Source of the DNA: UBA1926 sp036732005
Lineage (GTDB): Bacteria > Planctomycetota > Phycisphaerae > Phycisphaerales > UBA1924
NCBI GenBank assembly: GCA_036732005.1
Contig: DAINDF010000003.1
Span: 248,001-312,000 of the forward strand
Direction: 5' to 3'
Length of the DNA stretch: 64,000 nucleotides
Within the stretch, counting starts at the first letter, position 1. Each line of letters begins with the position of its first letter. The position numbers and the translations under genes are program-made. The notes under the pieces were generated by a model. That model saw only the letters and a list, made by a program, of their open reading frames with translations, had not been told where the DNA came from and searched no databases. Positions 50,151-58,946 of the stretch are shown one piece after another.

Positions 50151-51302
50151 GTGACCACACCCACCGACCGCCACATCCGGCTGACCAGGCCCGTGACGGG
50201 CGCCGAGGAACTCGAGGCGGTCCGGGCGGTGCTCGAGAGCGGGATGCTCGCGCAAGGCCGCATGGTGGAGCGGTTCGAGGGGCTGGTGGCCGAGCGGTGC
50301 GGCTCGCGGCACGCGGTCGCGACGAGCTCGTGCACCACGGCGCTCCACCTGGCGCTGGTGGCGCTGGGGATCGGGGCGGGTGACGAGGTGGCCGTGGCGG
50401 ATTTCACCTTCCCCGCGACGGCGAATGTCGTGGCGCAGCAGGGGGCGAAGGTCGTGCCGGTGGACATCGACCCGGCGACCTACGCGATGGACCCGGCGGA
50501 TCTCGAACGGCGGATCTCGCCCCGGACCCGGGCGATCATCGTGGTCGATCCGGTCGGCTCGCCCGCCAATCACGCCGCGATCGCCCAGATCGCACGCGGG
50601 CGCGGGGTCCCGGTGATCGACGACGCGGCCTGCGCGATCGGGGGGCGCTCGTGCGGAGCCCAGATCGGCTCCAACGCGTTCAGCGCGATCACATGCTTCA
50701 GTTTCCACGCACGGAAGGTCATCACCACGGGCGAGGGCGGGATGATCACGACGAACGACGACGCGGCCGCGGCGCTCTGCCGCACACTGCGCGCGCACGG
50801 CGGGGTCCGCGACGGGGGGGTGATGCGGTTCGACCACGCCGGGTTCAATTACCGCCTCAGCGATCTCCAGGCCGCGGTCGGCGTCGTGCAGATGGGCCGG
50901 CTCGACGGGATCCTCGCGGACCGGCGCCGCCTGGCGCTGGGGCTGAACGAGCGGCTCACCCCGCTGGCGGCGCGGCTCGGGGTGCAACTGCCCGCCGATC
51001 CGCCCTGGGGCCCGCACCTCTTCCAGAGTTTCGTGGTGATGCTCCCGGAGCGCATCGACCGGGACGCGGTGATCGGTGAGCTGGCCATCCGCGGCGTCGA
51101 AGCGACGATCGGCACCTACGCCGTGCACGCCGAGCCTGTCTACGCCGCGCTGAGCGGCACGAAGCCGGGCGATCGGCCCGCGTCGTGGCGGGCCCGGCGG
51201 TCGTGCCTGACGCTCCCGCTGCACCCGTTCCTGACCGGGGACGACCTCGACGCGATCGCCGGGGCGTTTGACGATTCGCTCCGCGCCCAGGGGGCGTCGT
51301 GA
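50151..51302 (+). CDS. DegT/DnrJ/EryC1/StrS-family aminotransferase
   Basis: The 383-residue PLP enzyme has ATSSCTTALHLALVALGIGA near 58-77 (cofactor phosphate binding), VDPVGSPANHAAI and VIDDAACAIGGR with the ring-contacting Asp. The internal-aldimine lysine is in FSFHARKVITTGEGGM. It would transaminate a 3- or 4-keto sugar nucleotide made by the upstream epimerase/dehydratase. GTG 50151 follows AAGGAG by eight bases; GTG 50121 is an alternative overlapping the previous stop. Confidence 0.92.
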   Translation: MTTPTDRHIRLTRPVTGAEELEAVRAVLESGMLAQGRMVERFEGLVAERCGSRHAVATSSCTTALHLALVALGIGAGDEVAVADFTFPATANVVAQQGAKVVPVDIDPATYAMDPADLERRISPRTRAIIVVDPVGSPANHAAIAQIARGRGVPVIDDAACAIGGRSCGAQIGSNAFSAITCFSFHARKVITTGEGGMITTNDDAAAALCRTLRAHGGVRDGGVMRFDHAGFNYRLSDLQAAVGVVQMGRLDGILADRRRLALGLNERLTPLAARLGVQLPADPPWGPHLFQSFVVMLPERIDRDAVIGELAIRGVEATIGTYAVHAEPVYAALSGTKPGDRPASWRARRSCLTLPLHPFLTGDDLDAIAGAFDDSLRAQGAS

Positions 51303-52417
51303 CCGCGCCGGCGCGCGAGGGCGCGCGCACGATCCGGGTCGCGGAGGTCGGCGACGCGGACGAGTCCCGCGCGATCGCCGAGCGGATCGCGGCGGCCGAC
51401 CCCGCGGCGCAGATCTACGCGAGCCCGGACTACCACGCGGCGCTGGCGCGGATCACGGGGGGCCGGCCCGTCACGCTCGCCGCCTCGGACGATGGCGGGC
51501 GATCGGTGGGCGTCATGACCTACTTCGAGCGCACGGACCCGTCGCTCGGCACCGTGCTCAATGCGCTGCCCTGGTTCGGGAGCCACGGCTCGCCGCGGGT
51601 CGACCCGGCGTGCGGCGATCCGGACGGGGTGGCGGCGGCGCTGGTCGGCGCGTTCCGGGCCCGCGCGGCCGAGCCCGGGGTGCTCGCGGGGACCGTCGTG
51701 CTCTCGCCGATGGACGACGGGGCGCGGCACAGGGCGGTCACGGCGGCGCTCATGCCCGACGCGTCGCTCGAGCGGGTGGCGCAGGTCGGCGCGTTGCCCG
51801 AGCCCGGGGGCGACTTCGCGGAGCGGTTGCTCGCCGGGACCTTCACGCAGAAGACCCGGAACCTGGCCCGCAAGGCGTTGCGGCAGGGGTTCGCGATCGC
51901 CGACGAGGCCGACCTGGGTGACGAGGCGTGGGCGTTTCTTGCGCGCACGCACCGGGCGAACATGGAGGCGATCGGCGCGATCGCAAAGCCTCGGGAGCAT
52001 CTCGAGGCGCTCCGGGCGATGCCGCGTGGGGCGCGCGCGCTGTTCGTCGCGCGGGAGGGCGGGCGGCCCGTGGCGGCGCTGCTGGTGCTGCGGTCCGGGC
52101 GGGCGGCGGAGTATTTCGTGCCGGCGGTGGAGGCGGAGGCGCGGGGGCGTCAGCCGAACACGGCGCTGATCGTGCGCGCGATGGAATGGGCGGCGGGCTC
52201 GGGGTGCACGGCCTGGAACTGGGGCGGGACGGCCCCGTCGCTGGCCTCGCTGCATCATTTCAAGGCGGGGTTCGGCGCGGCGGACCGGCGGTACGCGTTC
52301 CTGACGGTGCTGGGGCCCGGGGCGGGGCGGGCGCTGGCGGGGGCGACGCCCGCGGCGCTCGCGGGGGCGTTCCCCGGGTGGTTCGTGGCGCCCTACGACC
52401 TTCTGGCGCGTGGGTAG
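51299..52417 (+). CDS. GNAT/FemAB-like acyltransferase
   Basis: The 372-residue product overlaps the aminotransferase by four bases. It has two acyl-CoA N-acyltransferase-like halves: IYASPDYHAALARITGGRPV near 39-58 and a C-terminal half with ALFVAREGGRPVAALLVLRS, YFVPAVEAEARGRQPNTALI and WNWGGTAPSLASLHHFKAGF. The C-terminal pattern is that of FemAB-related and BcsL/GNAT (Acetyltransf_6) proteins of polysaccharide loci. It may acylate the amino sugar made by the previous enzyme. The donor is unknown. Confidence 0.8.
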   Translation: MTAPAREGARTIRVAEVGDADESRAIAERIAAADPAAQIYASPDYHAALARITGGRPVTLAASDDGGRSVGVMTYFERTDPSLGTVLNALPWFGSHGSPRVDPACGDPDGVAAALVGAFRARAAEPGVLAGTVVLSPMDDGARHRAVTAALMPDASLERVAQVGALPEPGGDFAERLLAGTFTQKTRNLARKALRQGFAIADEADLGDEAWAFLARTHRANMEAIGAIAKPREHLEALRAMPRGARALFVAREGGRPVAALLVLRSGRAAEYFVPAVEAEARGRQPNTALIVRAMEWAAGSGCTAWNWGGTAPSLASLHHFKAGFGAADRRYAFLTVLGPGAGRALAGATPAALAGAFPGWFVAPYDLLARG

Positions 52418-52429
52418 ATTGGGCGTGCG

Positions 52430-53407
52430 ATGAGCCGATTCGAGCGAGCGATTCTGGACCGGTTTCTCGAGGGGCTGAACGCCCGGGTTGAGGGGTTTTC
52501 GCCTGAGATTCCGGGGCCGGCGTTCCCGCCCGAGGATCGGCCAGTGATCTGGGTGGTGGGTGCGCCCCGGTCGGGGACGACGCTGGTGTCGGAGGTGCTG
52601 GTGCGCGCGCTCGGGGTGGGATATGTGACGAACCTCGCGGCGCGTTTCCCGGGCAACCCGGTCGCGGGGCTGCTGCTGAGTGAGACGATGCGTGTGCACG
52701 GGGGCGGGGCGCGCGATCTCGAGTTCGACATCGGCAAGACGCGGGGGCCCTTGGGCAACCACGAGTTCGGGATGTTCTGGACGAGATGGCTGGGCCTGGA
52801 CCGGACCGCGGACGGGTCGCACCGGCTGGGCGACGCGGAGCGCGCGGCGGTTGACCTTGCCGGGCTGTCGCGGGAGATCCGGGCGATGATCGCGGCGGCG
52901 GACTTGCCGTTCCTGTTCCGGAATGTGATCTGCGGGTTGAACGCGGCGTTGCTGGCGCGGGCCCATCCCCGCTCGGTGTTCGTCGAGGTCCGCCGCGACC
53001 CGGCGGAGACGGTGGCGTCGATCCTGCGGTGCCGGCGCGAGCGCGGGGGCGGGGAGGACCGGTGGTGGTCGCTGCGCCCGTCTGGGTGGCGCCGCTGCGT
53101 GGGCGATCCCGTGGCGCAGGTCGCGAGGCAGGTGGCGGAGATCCGCCGGGACCTCGCCTCGGAGCGTGCGCGGCTCGAGCGGGAGGGAACGGGGGCGCGA
53201 TGGGAGGTCGTGCGCTACGAGGCGTTCTGCGGCGACCCCGACCGGGGCACGCGGCGGGTCGCGGCGGCGGCGGGCGCGGTGGGCGAGCCGCCGGCGGTGC
53301 GTGGGTCGGCCCCGGCTATTCTTGAGCACCGGGCGGCGGGGGTCGCCGAGCGGGTTCGCGAGGAGACGGCGCGGGCGTTCGAGGAGGCGGGGCTCCCGCT
53401 GGAATGA
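52430..53407 (+). CDS. sulfotransferase
   Basis: The 325-residue product has the PAPS 5'-phosphosulfate loop WVVGAPRSGTTLVSEVLVRA near 42-61. The later FLFRNVICGLNAALLARAHPR with VFVEVRRDPAETVASIL matches the 3'-phosphate loop, where a conserved Arg and Ser bind PAPS. It would move a sulfate onto a glycan or other hydroxyl or amino group. A TAGATT hexamer lies nine bases before ATG 52430, but the gene is only 12 bases from the previous stop and probably in the operon. Confidence 0.88.
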   Translation: MSRFERAILDRFLEGLNARVEGFSPEIPGPAFPPEDRPVIWVVGAPRSGTTLVSEVLVRALGVGYVTNLAARFPGNPVAGLLLSETMRVHGGGARDLEFDIGKTRGPLGNHEFGMFWTRWLGLDRTADGSHRLGDAERAAVDLAGLSREIRAMIAAADLPFLFRNVICGLNAALLARAHPRSVFVEVRRDPAETVASILRCRRERGGGEDRWWSLRPSGWRRCVGDPVAQVARQVAEIRRDLASERARLEREGTGARWEVVRYEAFCGDPDRGTRRVAAAAGAVGEPPAVRGSAPAILEHRAAGVAERVREETARAFEEAGLPLE

Positions 53408-53439
53408 GCGGGGCGGGCGCCGGGGTAGGAAGCTGAGGC

Positions 53440-55359
53440 ATGAAGATCCTGCACGCGCCGGTGAACATCGCGAACCAGGGGTGGCTGCTCTCGCGCGGGC
53501 AGCGTGAGTTGGGCCACGAGGCGGATGTGCACGCGGCGCCGACGGGCGCGTTCGACTTCCCGGCGGACCGGACGCTGCGTTTCCAGGAGGGGACGCGCGC
53601 GGAGCGGCTGACGGGGCTGTACCGCTACCTGGCGGACTGCATCGAGGCGGGGTACGAGGTGTTCCACTTCTACTACCACGCGTCGCTGCTGCCGCGGGCG
53701 TACGGGATCCATCCCTACTCGGATCTCCCGGTGCTGCGTGGGCTGGGCAAGCGGGTGTTCTTCCACCTGATGGGGTGCGACTTCCGCCTGCCCTCGCTCT
53801 CGTACGACCGCAACCCCCATTCGATGTGCGTGAAGTGCCGGTCGTGCCTGGACCGGGACAAGGTCTCGCTGCTGGAGAGCGCGGCGCCGCACGCGAACGG
53901 GCTGATCGCGGCCGGCGAGCACTCCCGGCTGTTCGTGGGGGAGTTCGGGCTGAACATGCTGCCGATCGCGGTGGATCTCGCGTCGCTTGGCGAGGGAGAT
54001 GCGCAGCGGGAGGTGCCCCGGGTGGTGCACATGCCGACGAACCGGGCGATCAAGGGGACCGACGCGGTGCTGGCGGCGGTGGAGGCCCTGCGGGGGCAGG
54101 GGTTCGCGTTCGAGTTCGACCTGGTGGAGGGGGTGCCGCACGAGGAGGCGAAGCGGCGCGTCCGCGAGGCGGATGTGCTGATCGACCAGCTCGGGAGCGA
54201 CTTCCACGCAACGGCGGCGATCGAGGCGATGGCGACGGGTCGCGTGGTGGTCGGGGGCGTGATCGATTCGGCGGCGGGGCAGTACGGCAAGGCGACGCCG
54301 GTGGTGCCGGCGAACGCGGGGACGCTGGTGGATGTGCTGCGGGGGCTGCTCCCGGACGCGGAGCGGCGGCGTTCGATCGCAGAAGCGGGGTGGGCGTATG
54401 CCAGGGCGCACCACGACCACCTGAAGGTTGCGGCGCGTTGCGTGAAGATCTACAAGAACCCGGTGCCCCCGGTGCCGGAGGGCGAGACGGCGCCCGCGAT
54501 CGCGGCCCGTCTGCGAGAAAGGAGCGATGCGCACATGCCCGCGTTCCAGGCGACGGCGACGGTGGAGGGCTCGGTGCCGGCGGCGCCGGTGCGGGACGAG
54601 CCCCGGTTCCCGTTCCCCGAGGAGCGGCTGGAGAACCCGAGGCTCTCGCTCCCGCTGCACGAGCGGTTCGGGCAGGGGCTCGAGGAGTATGTCGACGACA
54701 AGTTCCGTCTGGGGCGGCGGTTCTTCCGCGAACGGCTCCGTGAGCTTGGGATCACGGTCAACGGGCCCGTGCTCGACATGGGGTGCGGCCCGGGGCAGTG
54801 GGCGGTGACGATCGCCGAGTCGAACCCCGAGACGCGCGTGGTCGCGTGCGACCGGAACGACTTCCTGTTCAGCTGCGCGGCCGAGAAGAAGGCGGAGATG
54901 GCGCTGGACAACCTGGAGGTCGTGAAGGCGGACATCCTGAAGATGCCGTTCGAGGACGGTGAGTTCTCGACCGTGCTGTGCATCGGGGTGTTGCAGCTCG
55001 TGAATGTGCCGCAGGCGTTCGGGCAGTTGGCGCGGGTGACCCGGCCCGGGGGGCGGATCCTGATCAATGTGCCCGGGCTCGGTTTCTACGCGCGGAACAT
55101 GGCCGGGGCGCTGCGTGCGAAGCGGAAGGACATCTTCCAGCAGAATCTCAAGTTCGTGAAGAACACGGTCAAGGGCCTGCCCGGGCCTTTCACCTATTTC
55201 GGCAAGCGCCGGCTTCGCGCGATGGCGGGCGAGCACGGGCTGCGGCTGGAGTGGGTGCGGGCGACGGGGCTGTACCCGCCTCAGGAGCCGAGGTTCTTCG
55301 GGTTGCCGGTGAACATGGACGCGTTGTTCACCAAGCCGGGCGGGGCCCCGGGGGCATGA
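53440..55359 (+). CDS. glycosyltransferase-methyltransferase fusion protein
   Basis: The 639-residue product joins two enzymes. Residues 1-360 are a GT-B glycosyltransferase (MKILHAPVNIANQGWLLSRG at the start; VVHMPTNRAIKGTDAVLAAV and HATAAIEAMATGRVVVGGVI in the donor domain). A linker of about 60 residues follows. Residues 430-639 form a class I SAM methyltransferase (VLDMGCGPGQWAVTIAESNP, VVACDRNDF, GEFSTVLCIGVLQLVNVPQA). A SMCVKCRSCLDRDK loop with two CxxC pairs near 128-141 may bind zinc. AGGAAGCTGAGG precedes ATG 53440. It would add a sugar and methylate the growing glycan. Confidence 0.88.
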   Translation: MKILHAPVNIANQGWLLSRGQRELGHEADVHAAPTGAFDFPADRTLRFQEGTRAERLTGLYRYLADCIEAGYEVFHFYYHASLLPRAYGIHPYSDLPVLRGLGKRVFFHLMGCDFRLPSLSYDRNPHSMCVKCRSCLDRDKVSLLESAAPHANGLIAAGEHSRLFVGEFGLNMLPIAVDLASLGEGDAQREVPRVVHMPTNRAIKGTDAVLAAVEALRGQGFAFEFDLVEGVPHEEAKRRVREADVLIDQLGSDFHATAAIEAMATGRVVVGGVIDSAAGQYGKATPVVPANAGTLVDVLRGLLPDAERRRSIAEAGWAYARAHHDHLKVAARCVKIYKNPVPPVPEGETAPAIAARLRERSDAHMPAFQATATVEGSVPAAPVRDEPRFPFPEERLENPRLSLPLHERFGQGLEEYVDDKFRLGRRFFRERLRELGITVNGPVLDMGCGPGQWAVTIAESNPETRVVACDRNDFLFSCAAEKKAEMALDNLEVVKADILKMPFEDGEFSTVLCIGVLQLVNVPQAFGQLARVTRPGGRILINVPGLGFYARNMAGALRAKRKDIFQQNLKFVKNTVKGLPGPFTYFGKRRLRAMAGEHGLRLEWVRATGLYPPQEPRFFGLPVNMDALFTKPGGAPGA

Positions 55360-56228
55360 GCGCGGCGCGGGCGCCGAGGGGGCTTGGGCGGGCGTTCGTG
55401 CGGATGTACGAGGCGCTGGCGGGCGACGGGCGGGTGGTGGTGCGCCCGGTGGTGGAGCACTTCGCCCGCGACGAGCGGGGCGCGGACCGGGTGAATGTCT
55501 GCATCCGGCACGATGTGGACATCCGCCTGGACAAGGTGCTGGAGCTCGCCGAGTACGAGCGGGCGCTCGGGCTGCGGAGTTCGTGGTATTTCCTGACGGA
55601 CACGGCGCCGTACCGGGTGTGGGAGTCGGATGTCCCGAGGCGCGTGGCGGAGATGGGGCACGAGGTCGGGGTCCACAGCGATCACCTGTACGAGCAGTTG
55701 GCGCTGGGGAGGGACGGGCTGGCGCGTCTGCGGGAGGATGTCGAGCGGATGAGCGCGCACGCGGGGTCGCGCGTGCGGGGCGTCTGCTGGCACGGGGGCA
55801 AGCACATCGCCGCGTTCAAGGCGAACAACTACGACCTCTACAAGGACATCCCCGCGGGCGAACTGGGGCTGGAGTATCACGACTCGGTTTTCTACCACCC
55901 CGGGACGCGGAAATGGCGGAGCACGCAGATCCTCAGCGACGGGGAGAACAGCCTGCGGTTCGTGCCGGGCAAGCCGGCGAGCGTGATCGCGCAGATCAAC
56001 CCGGGCGAGGACCTGCTGATCGTGACCCACCCGTTCATGATGTACCCGCTGCGCTTCCCGCCGACGGTGCGGTACCCCGCGTACCCGCACCTCTCGCCGC
56101 CGCGGAAGCGGACGCTGGTCATGGACCTCAAGTCGTGCCTGGCGTACAACAAGCCCTACCTGGGCGAGGCGAAGACGGAACGGCTGCGCCGGGCGATCGC
56201 GTTGCTGGAGCGGATTGGGCTGAAGTAG
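55356..56228 (+). CDS. polysaccharide deacetylase-like (NodB-fold) protein
   Basis: The 290-residue product overlaps the previous gene by four bases. It has NVCIRHDVDIRLDKVLELAE near 47-66 (the HDVD metal-binding motif), SSWYFLTDTAPYRVW and HEVGVHSDHLYEQL with the HSDH histidines, VCWHGGKHI and LLIVTHPFMMYPLRFPP. This matches carbohydrate-esterase-4-like proteins found in surface-glycan loci. It would remove acetyl or other acyl groups from sugars. It is the last gene of the operon and is followed by hairpins. Confidence 0.85.
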   Translation: MSAARAPRGLGRAFVRMYEALAGDGRVVVRPVVEHFARDERGADRVNVCIRHDVDIRLDKVLELAEYERALGLRSSWYFLTDTAPYRVWESDVPRRVAEMGHEVGVHSDHLYEQLALGRDGLARLREDVERMSAHAGSRVRGVCWHGGKHIAAFKANNYDLYKDIPAGELGLEYHDSVFYHPGTRKWRSTQILSDGENSLRFVPGKPASVIAQINPGEDLLIVTHPFMMYPLRFPPTVRYPAYPHLSPPRKRTLVMDLKSCLAYNKPYLGEAKTERLRRAIALLERIGLK

Positions 56229-56292
56229 ATCGGACCCCCGGTCCATCCCGTGCTCGGTGCCCGCGGTCATCTCGATGAGTGACGGCGGATCG

Positions 56293-56376
56293 GGACGGCC
56301 TGCGCCGTCCTCTCGTGGTTCACTCTTCGAGATGAACCACGGCACCGCGCGTGGTTCACGCTTCGAGGTGAGCCGC
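56293..56376 (+). repeat. three hairpins, two of them a tandem near-duplicate
   Basis: GGACGGC-CTGC-GCCGTCC (56293-56310) is a perfect hairpin. It is followed by two 26-base copies starting GTGGTTCAC (56315-56340 and 56351-56376) that agree at 22 of 26 positions. In the first copy GTGGTTCA pairs with TGAACCAC. In the second, GTGGTTCAC pairs with GTGAGCCGC using two G-U pairs, so the fold is kept despite changes. They lie between convergent genes. Confidence 0.6.
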
Positions 56377-56385
56377 GGGCGCACG

Positions 56386-56409
56386 AAAAAGGGGGCCTCG
56401 CGGCCCCCT
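56386..56409 (-). terminator. Rho-independent terminator of the metzincin gene
   Basis: On the minus strand AGGGGGCC, a four-base loop and GGCCCCCT are followed by a run of five T (the AAAAA at 56386-56390). It lies 27 bases after the stop of the gene ending at 56436. Confidence 0.85.
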
Positions 56410-56435
56410 GGAGTGGTCAATTCAGGGTCGGTCGG

Positions 56436-58946
56436 TCAGGGGCAGCCCGCGGTGAAGGCGAGGACGAAGGCGTTGATGTCGCCCAGGTCCCAGATGCCGT
56501 TGTTGTCGACATCGCCCGCGTCGGTCTGCTGGGTGAACCCGGTGATGAACGCGTTGACATCGGCGAGGTCGAGCACATCGAAGGGCTCGGCGAGGTCGGC
56601 GGCGTTGCAGGGGTTGTTGACCGGGTCCTCGCAGGAGAGGCCCGAGACGCTGACCGCGTCCACACCCGCCTCGACGACCGTCCCGACATCATCGGAGGCG
56701 ATGAAGCGGACGCGGACATTCGCGGAGGGCGTCACGAAGTCGGCAACGCGGAAGGTCTTGGTGATCCACCCGCCGGAGACCTCGGGGCCGGTGGGCCCGA
56801 CGGTCTCGAGGTTGACCCACGAGCCCCCGTTGTTGCCGGAGATCTCGATGACGAAGGTCTCGGTGAAGGGGTTGGCGGCGCTGCCTCCCTCGTTGTTGTC
56901 GAACCAGCGGGCGTAGGAGATGGTGGCCTCGGGGTTGCCCGAGACATCGAAGGCGGGGCTGGTGAGGATGGTGTTGCCGCCGTCGACATCGGAGTTGTCG
57001 AGCACATTGCCGGTGACGAAGCACTGCCCGGAGCCGTCGGCGTCCGAACCCGGGTCGGCGATGCGGCTGTCGTTGGCGCCGACGGGGACGCCCCGCTGCC
57101 AGCGTCCGGCGGAGTTCGTGTTGATGCTGCCGGAGACGGTCCACCCGGTGTCGGTCTCGAAGTCGTCCTCGAACTCGACGACGATGTCGCCGACGACGGC
57201 GGAGAAGGGGCTGGAGGCGCCGCCCTCGGGGAGGGTGATCACGCCGGAGAGGTTGCCCTGGACCTCGAAGAAGAACTCGGGGTTGGTCCCGCAGTCGGAG
57301 GCGGGGAGGCTGGCGGCGTACTGCCCGCCGCCCTGCGCGACGAGGGGGATGGACTGGTAGGAGCCGCCGCTGTCGCGGAAGCGGAGCCGCTCGGAGCCGG
57401 GCGCGATGGTCTCGTCGTTGGGGTCGATGGTCACGACGACGGGGGTGGGCACGCCGGGGTCGACCGCGGTGGGTGCCGAGCCGACGAGGTCGATGTCGAC
57501 GGGGATGAAGGGCAGGTCCTCGACGGTGACGCTGAGGGAGTAGGCCTGGATGTTGTTGGTGGTGTCGCCGAGGACGCGGATGAAGTAGTTGCCCGGGTCC
57601 TCGATGACGAGTGTGGTGGACTCGAGCACGCCGAGGCCGGCGTTGTTGACCGAGGCGAGGACGGAGACGCCGTTGGTGTCGATGATCTCGAACCGCAGGT
57701 CGTGGATGCGGAGCGAGTCGAAGGGGGTGCCGGTGTTGCAGGCGGAGGTCTGTGGGCCCTGGATGTAGGACGCGCCGGTGGGGAGGACGGTGACCGAGAG
57801 CTCGGAGTCGGCGGGCACGGAGACGCGGTACCAGTCCTGGTCGCCGTTGTCGTCGATGCTCAAGAGGGAGAGGGTGGTGGAGGAGACGGCGCCGAGGTCG
57901 GTCGCGGTCGCGGCGTTGTCGTTGGTCTCGTTGGGGTCGCCGTAGAGGCGCTGGGCGAGGAGGATGTCGTCGAGCTGGGGCCCGTCGAAGTTGACATTGA
58001 TGAAGGGCTCCATGAGCTTGGAGCCGTCGGCGGGGCAGACATGGTTGGCGCCCTTGCCGTGCCCGTGCTCGTGGGTGATGGTGTTGCGGGGGCGGGTGGG
58101 GTGGCGGCCGGGGGTGTTGTAGGGCGAGTCGAAGGCGGCGAGGACCATGTCGCCGTTCTGCGGGAAGAAGTTGTAGGCGAGCACGCCGCCGCCGCCGTCG
58201 ATGTTCTTGGCGCCGATGCGGACATCGCCGCGGACGCCGGCGACGCCGGGGTTGTTGTCGTTGCTCTGGGAGACGCCGTCGTCGTTGGGCTCGAAGACAT
58301 AGGTGTTGCCGCTGAGTTCCTCCCAGCGGTCGAAGACGGAGTGGAAGAGGTTCTGCCAGGTGGCGGTGTTGCCGTAGATGCCGTTCATCCAGGCGAAGAG
58401 CTGGCTGGGGCCCGAGCCGAAGCCGGCATCGAGGATCGTGGTGCCGTCCGGGATGAACGAGTAGGAGATGATGGTCGGGTCGCCCTGCTGGAGGCCCCCG
58501 CCCGAGTAGGCGGTGCTCGACCAGCGCGTGCCGGGCTGGAAACGGTTGCCGTCGCCGAAGAGCAGCTGGTCGAAGGCGAGCGTGACCTCCTCGCTGGTGC
58601 CGGGCTCGAAGCAGGCGGCGATGCCCGGGTTGCCGTCGCGGCTGATCTTGTCCAGGGCGGCCTTCCACTCGGGGCGCATGCCCTCGAACGCGTCGCGGGA
58701 GATCAGGTGGGCCACGCGCTCATAGGCCTCGTCGGTCTGGCCGCGCGCGGCCAGGCCCCGGGCGATCTCGAGCTTCTGCTCGGGCGGGAGGGCGCTGAAC
58801 AGGGCCCGCTCGAGGCGGTCCACGGCCCCGCAGGTCGCGCCGCAGGTGTGGGCCTGCGTCGTCACGGGAAGCCAGGGCTGGGCGGCGGTCGCCGAGGAAA
58901 CGGCAAGCCCCGCGACGGCGAGCACATTGGTCACGGTCATCCTCAT
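56436..58946 (-). CDS. secreted metzincin-type metalloprotease with GC-type dockerin tail
   Basis: The 836-residue product has a signal peptide (TVTNVLAVAGLAVSSATAAQ, about 4-23). A matrixin-like catalytic region has H292-E-H-G-H296-G-K-G-A-N-H302, which fits HExxHxxGxxH, and a Met-turn candidate Met312 in GSKLMEPF. Beta-sandwich regions follow (a PPC-like domain near 330-480 and a jelly-roll with DDFETDTGWTVSG). The last 57 residues (CNAADLAEPFDVLDLADVNA, then DVDNNGIWDLGDINAFVL, ending GCP) match the dockerin-like tag of Phycisphaerales exported proteins. AGGAG lies eight bases before ATG 58946. Confidence 0.82.
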   Translation of the reverse strand: MRMTVTNVLAVAGLAVSSATAAQPWLPVTTQAHTCGATCGAVDRLERALFSALPPEQKLEIARGLAARGQTDEAYERVAHLISRDAFEGMRPEWKAALDKISRDGNPGIAACFEPGTSEEVTLAFDQLLFGDGNRFQPGTRWSSTAYSGGGLQQGDPTIISYSFIPDGTTILDAGFGSGPSQLFAWMNGIYGNTATWQNLFHSVFDRWEELSGNTYVFEPNDDGVSQSNDNNPGVAGVRGDVRIGAKNIDGGGGVLAYNFFPQNGDMVLAAFDSPYNTPGRHPTRPRNTITHEHGHGKGANHVCPADGSKLMEPFINVNFDGPQLDDILLAQRLYGDPNETNDNAATATDLGAVSSTTLSLLSIDDNGDQDWYRVSVPADSELSVTVLPTGASYIQGPQTSACNTGTPFDSLRIHDLRFEIIDTNGVSVLASVNNAGLGVLESTTLVIEDPGNYFIRVLGDTTNNIQAYSLSVTVEDLPFIPVDIDLVGSAPTAVDPGVPTPVVVTIDPNDETIAPGSERLRFRDSGGSYQSIPLVAQGGGQYAASLPASDCGTNPEFFFEVQGNLSGVITLPEGGASSPFSAVVGDIVVEFEDDFETDTGWTVSGSINTNSAGRWQRGVPVGANDSRIADPGSDADGSGQCFVTGNVLDNSDVDGGNTILTSPAFDVSGNPEATISYARWFDNNEGGSAANPFTETFVIEISGNNGGSWVNLETVGPTGPEVSGGWITKTFRVADFVTPSANVRVRFIASDDVGTVVEAGVDAVSVSGLSCEDPVNNPCNAADLAEPFDVLDLADVNAFITGFTQQTDAGDVDNNGIWDLGDINAFVLAFTAGCP

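Noticed and set aside
53215..55236. A 673-codon open frame on the minus strand
   Set aside because: It is the antisense shadow of the glycosyltransferase-methyltransferase fusion, with the same Arg/His/Pro-rich bias and no recognisable motif.
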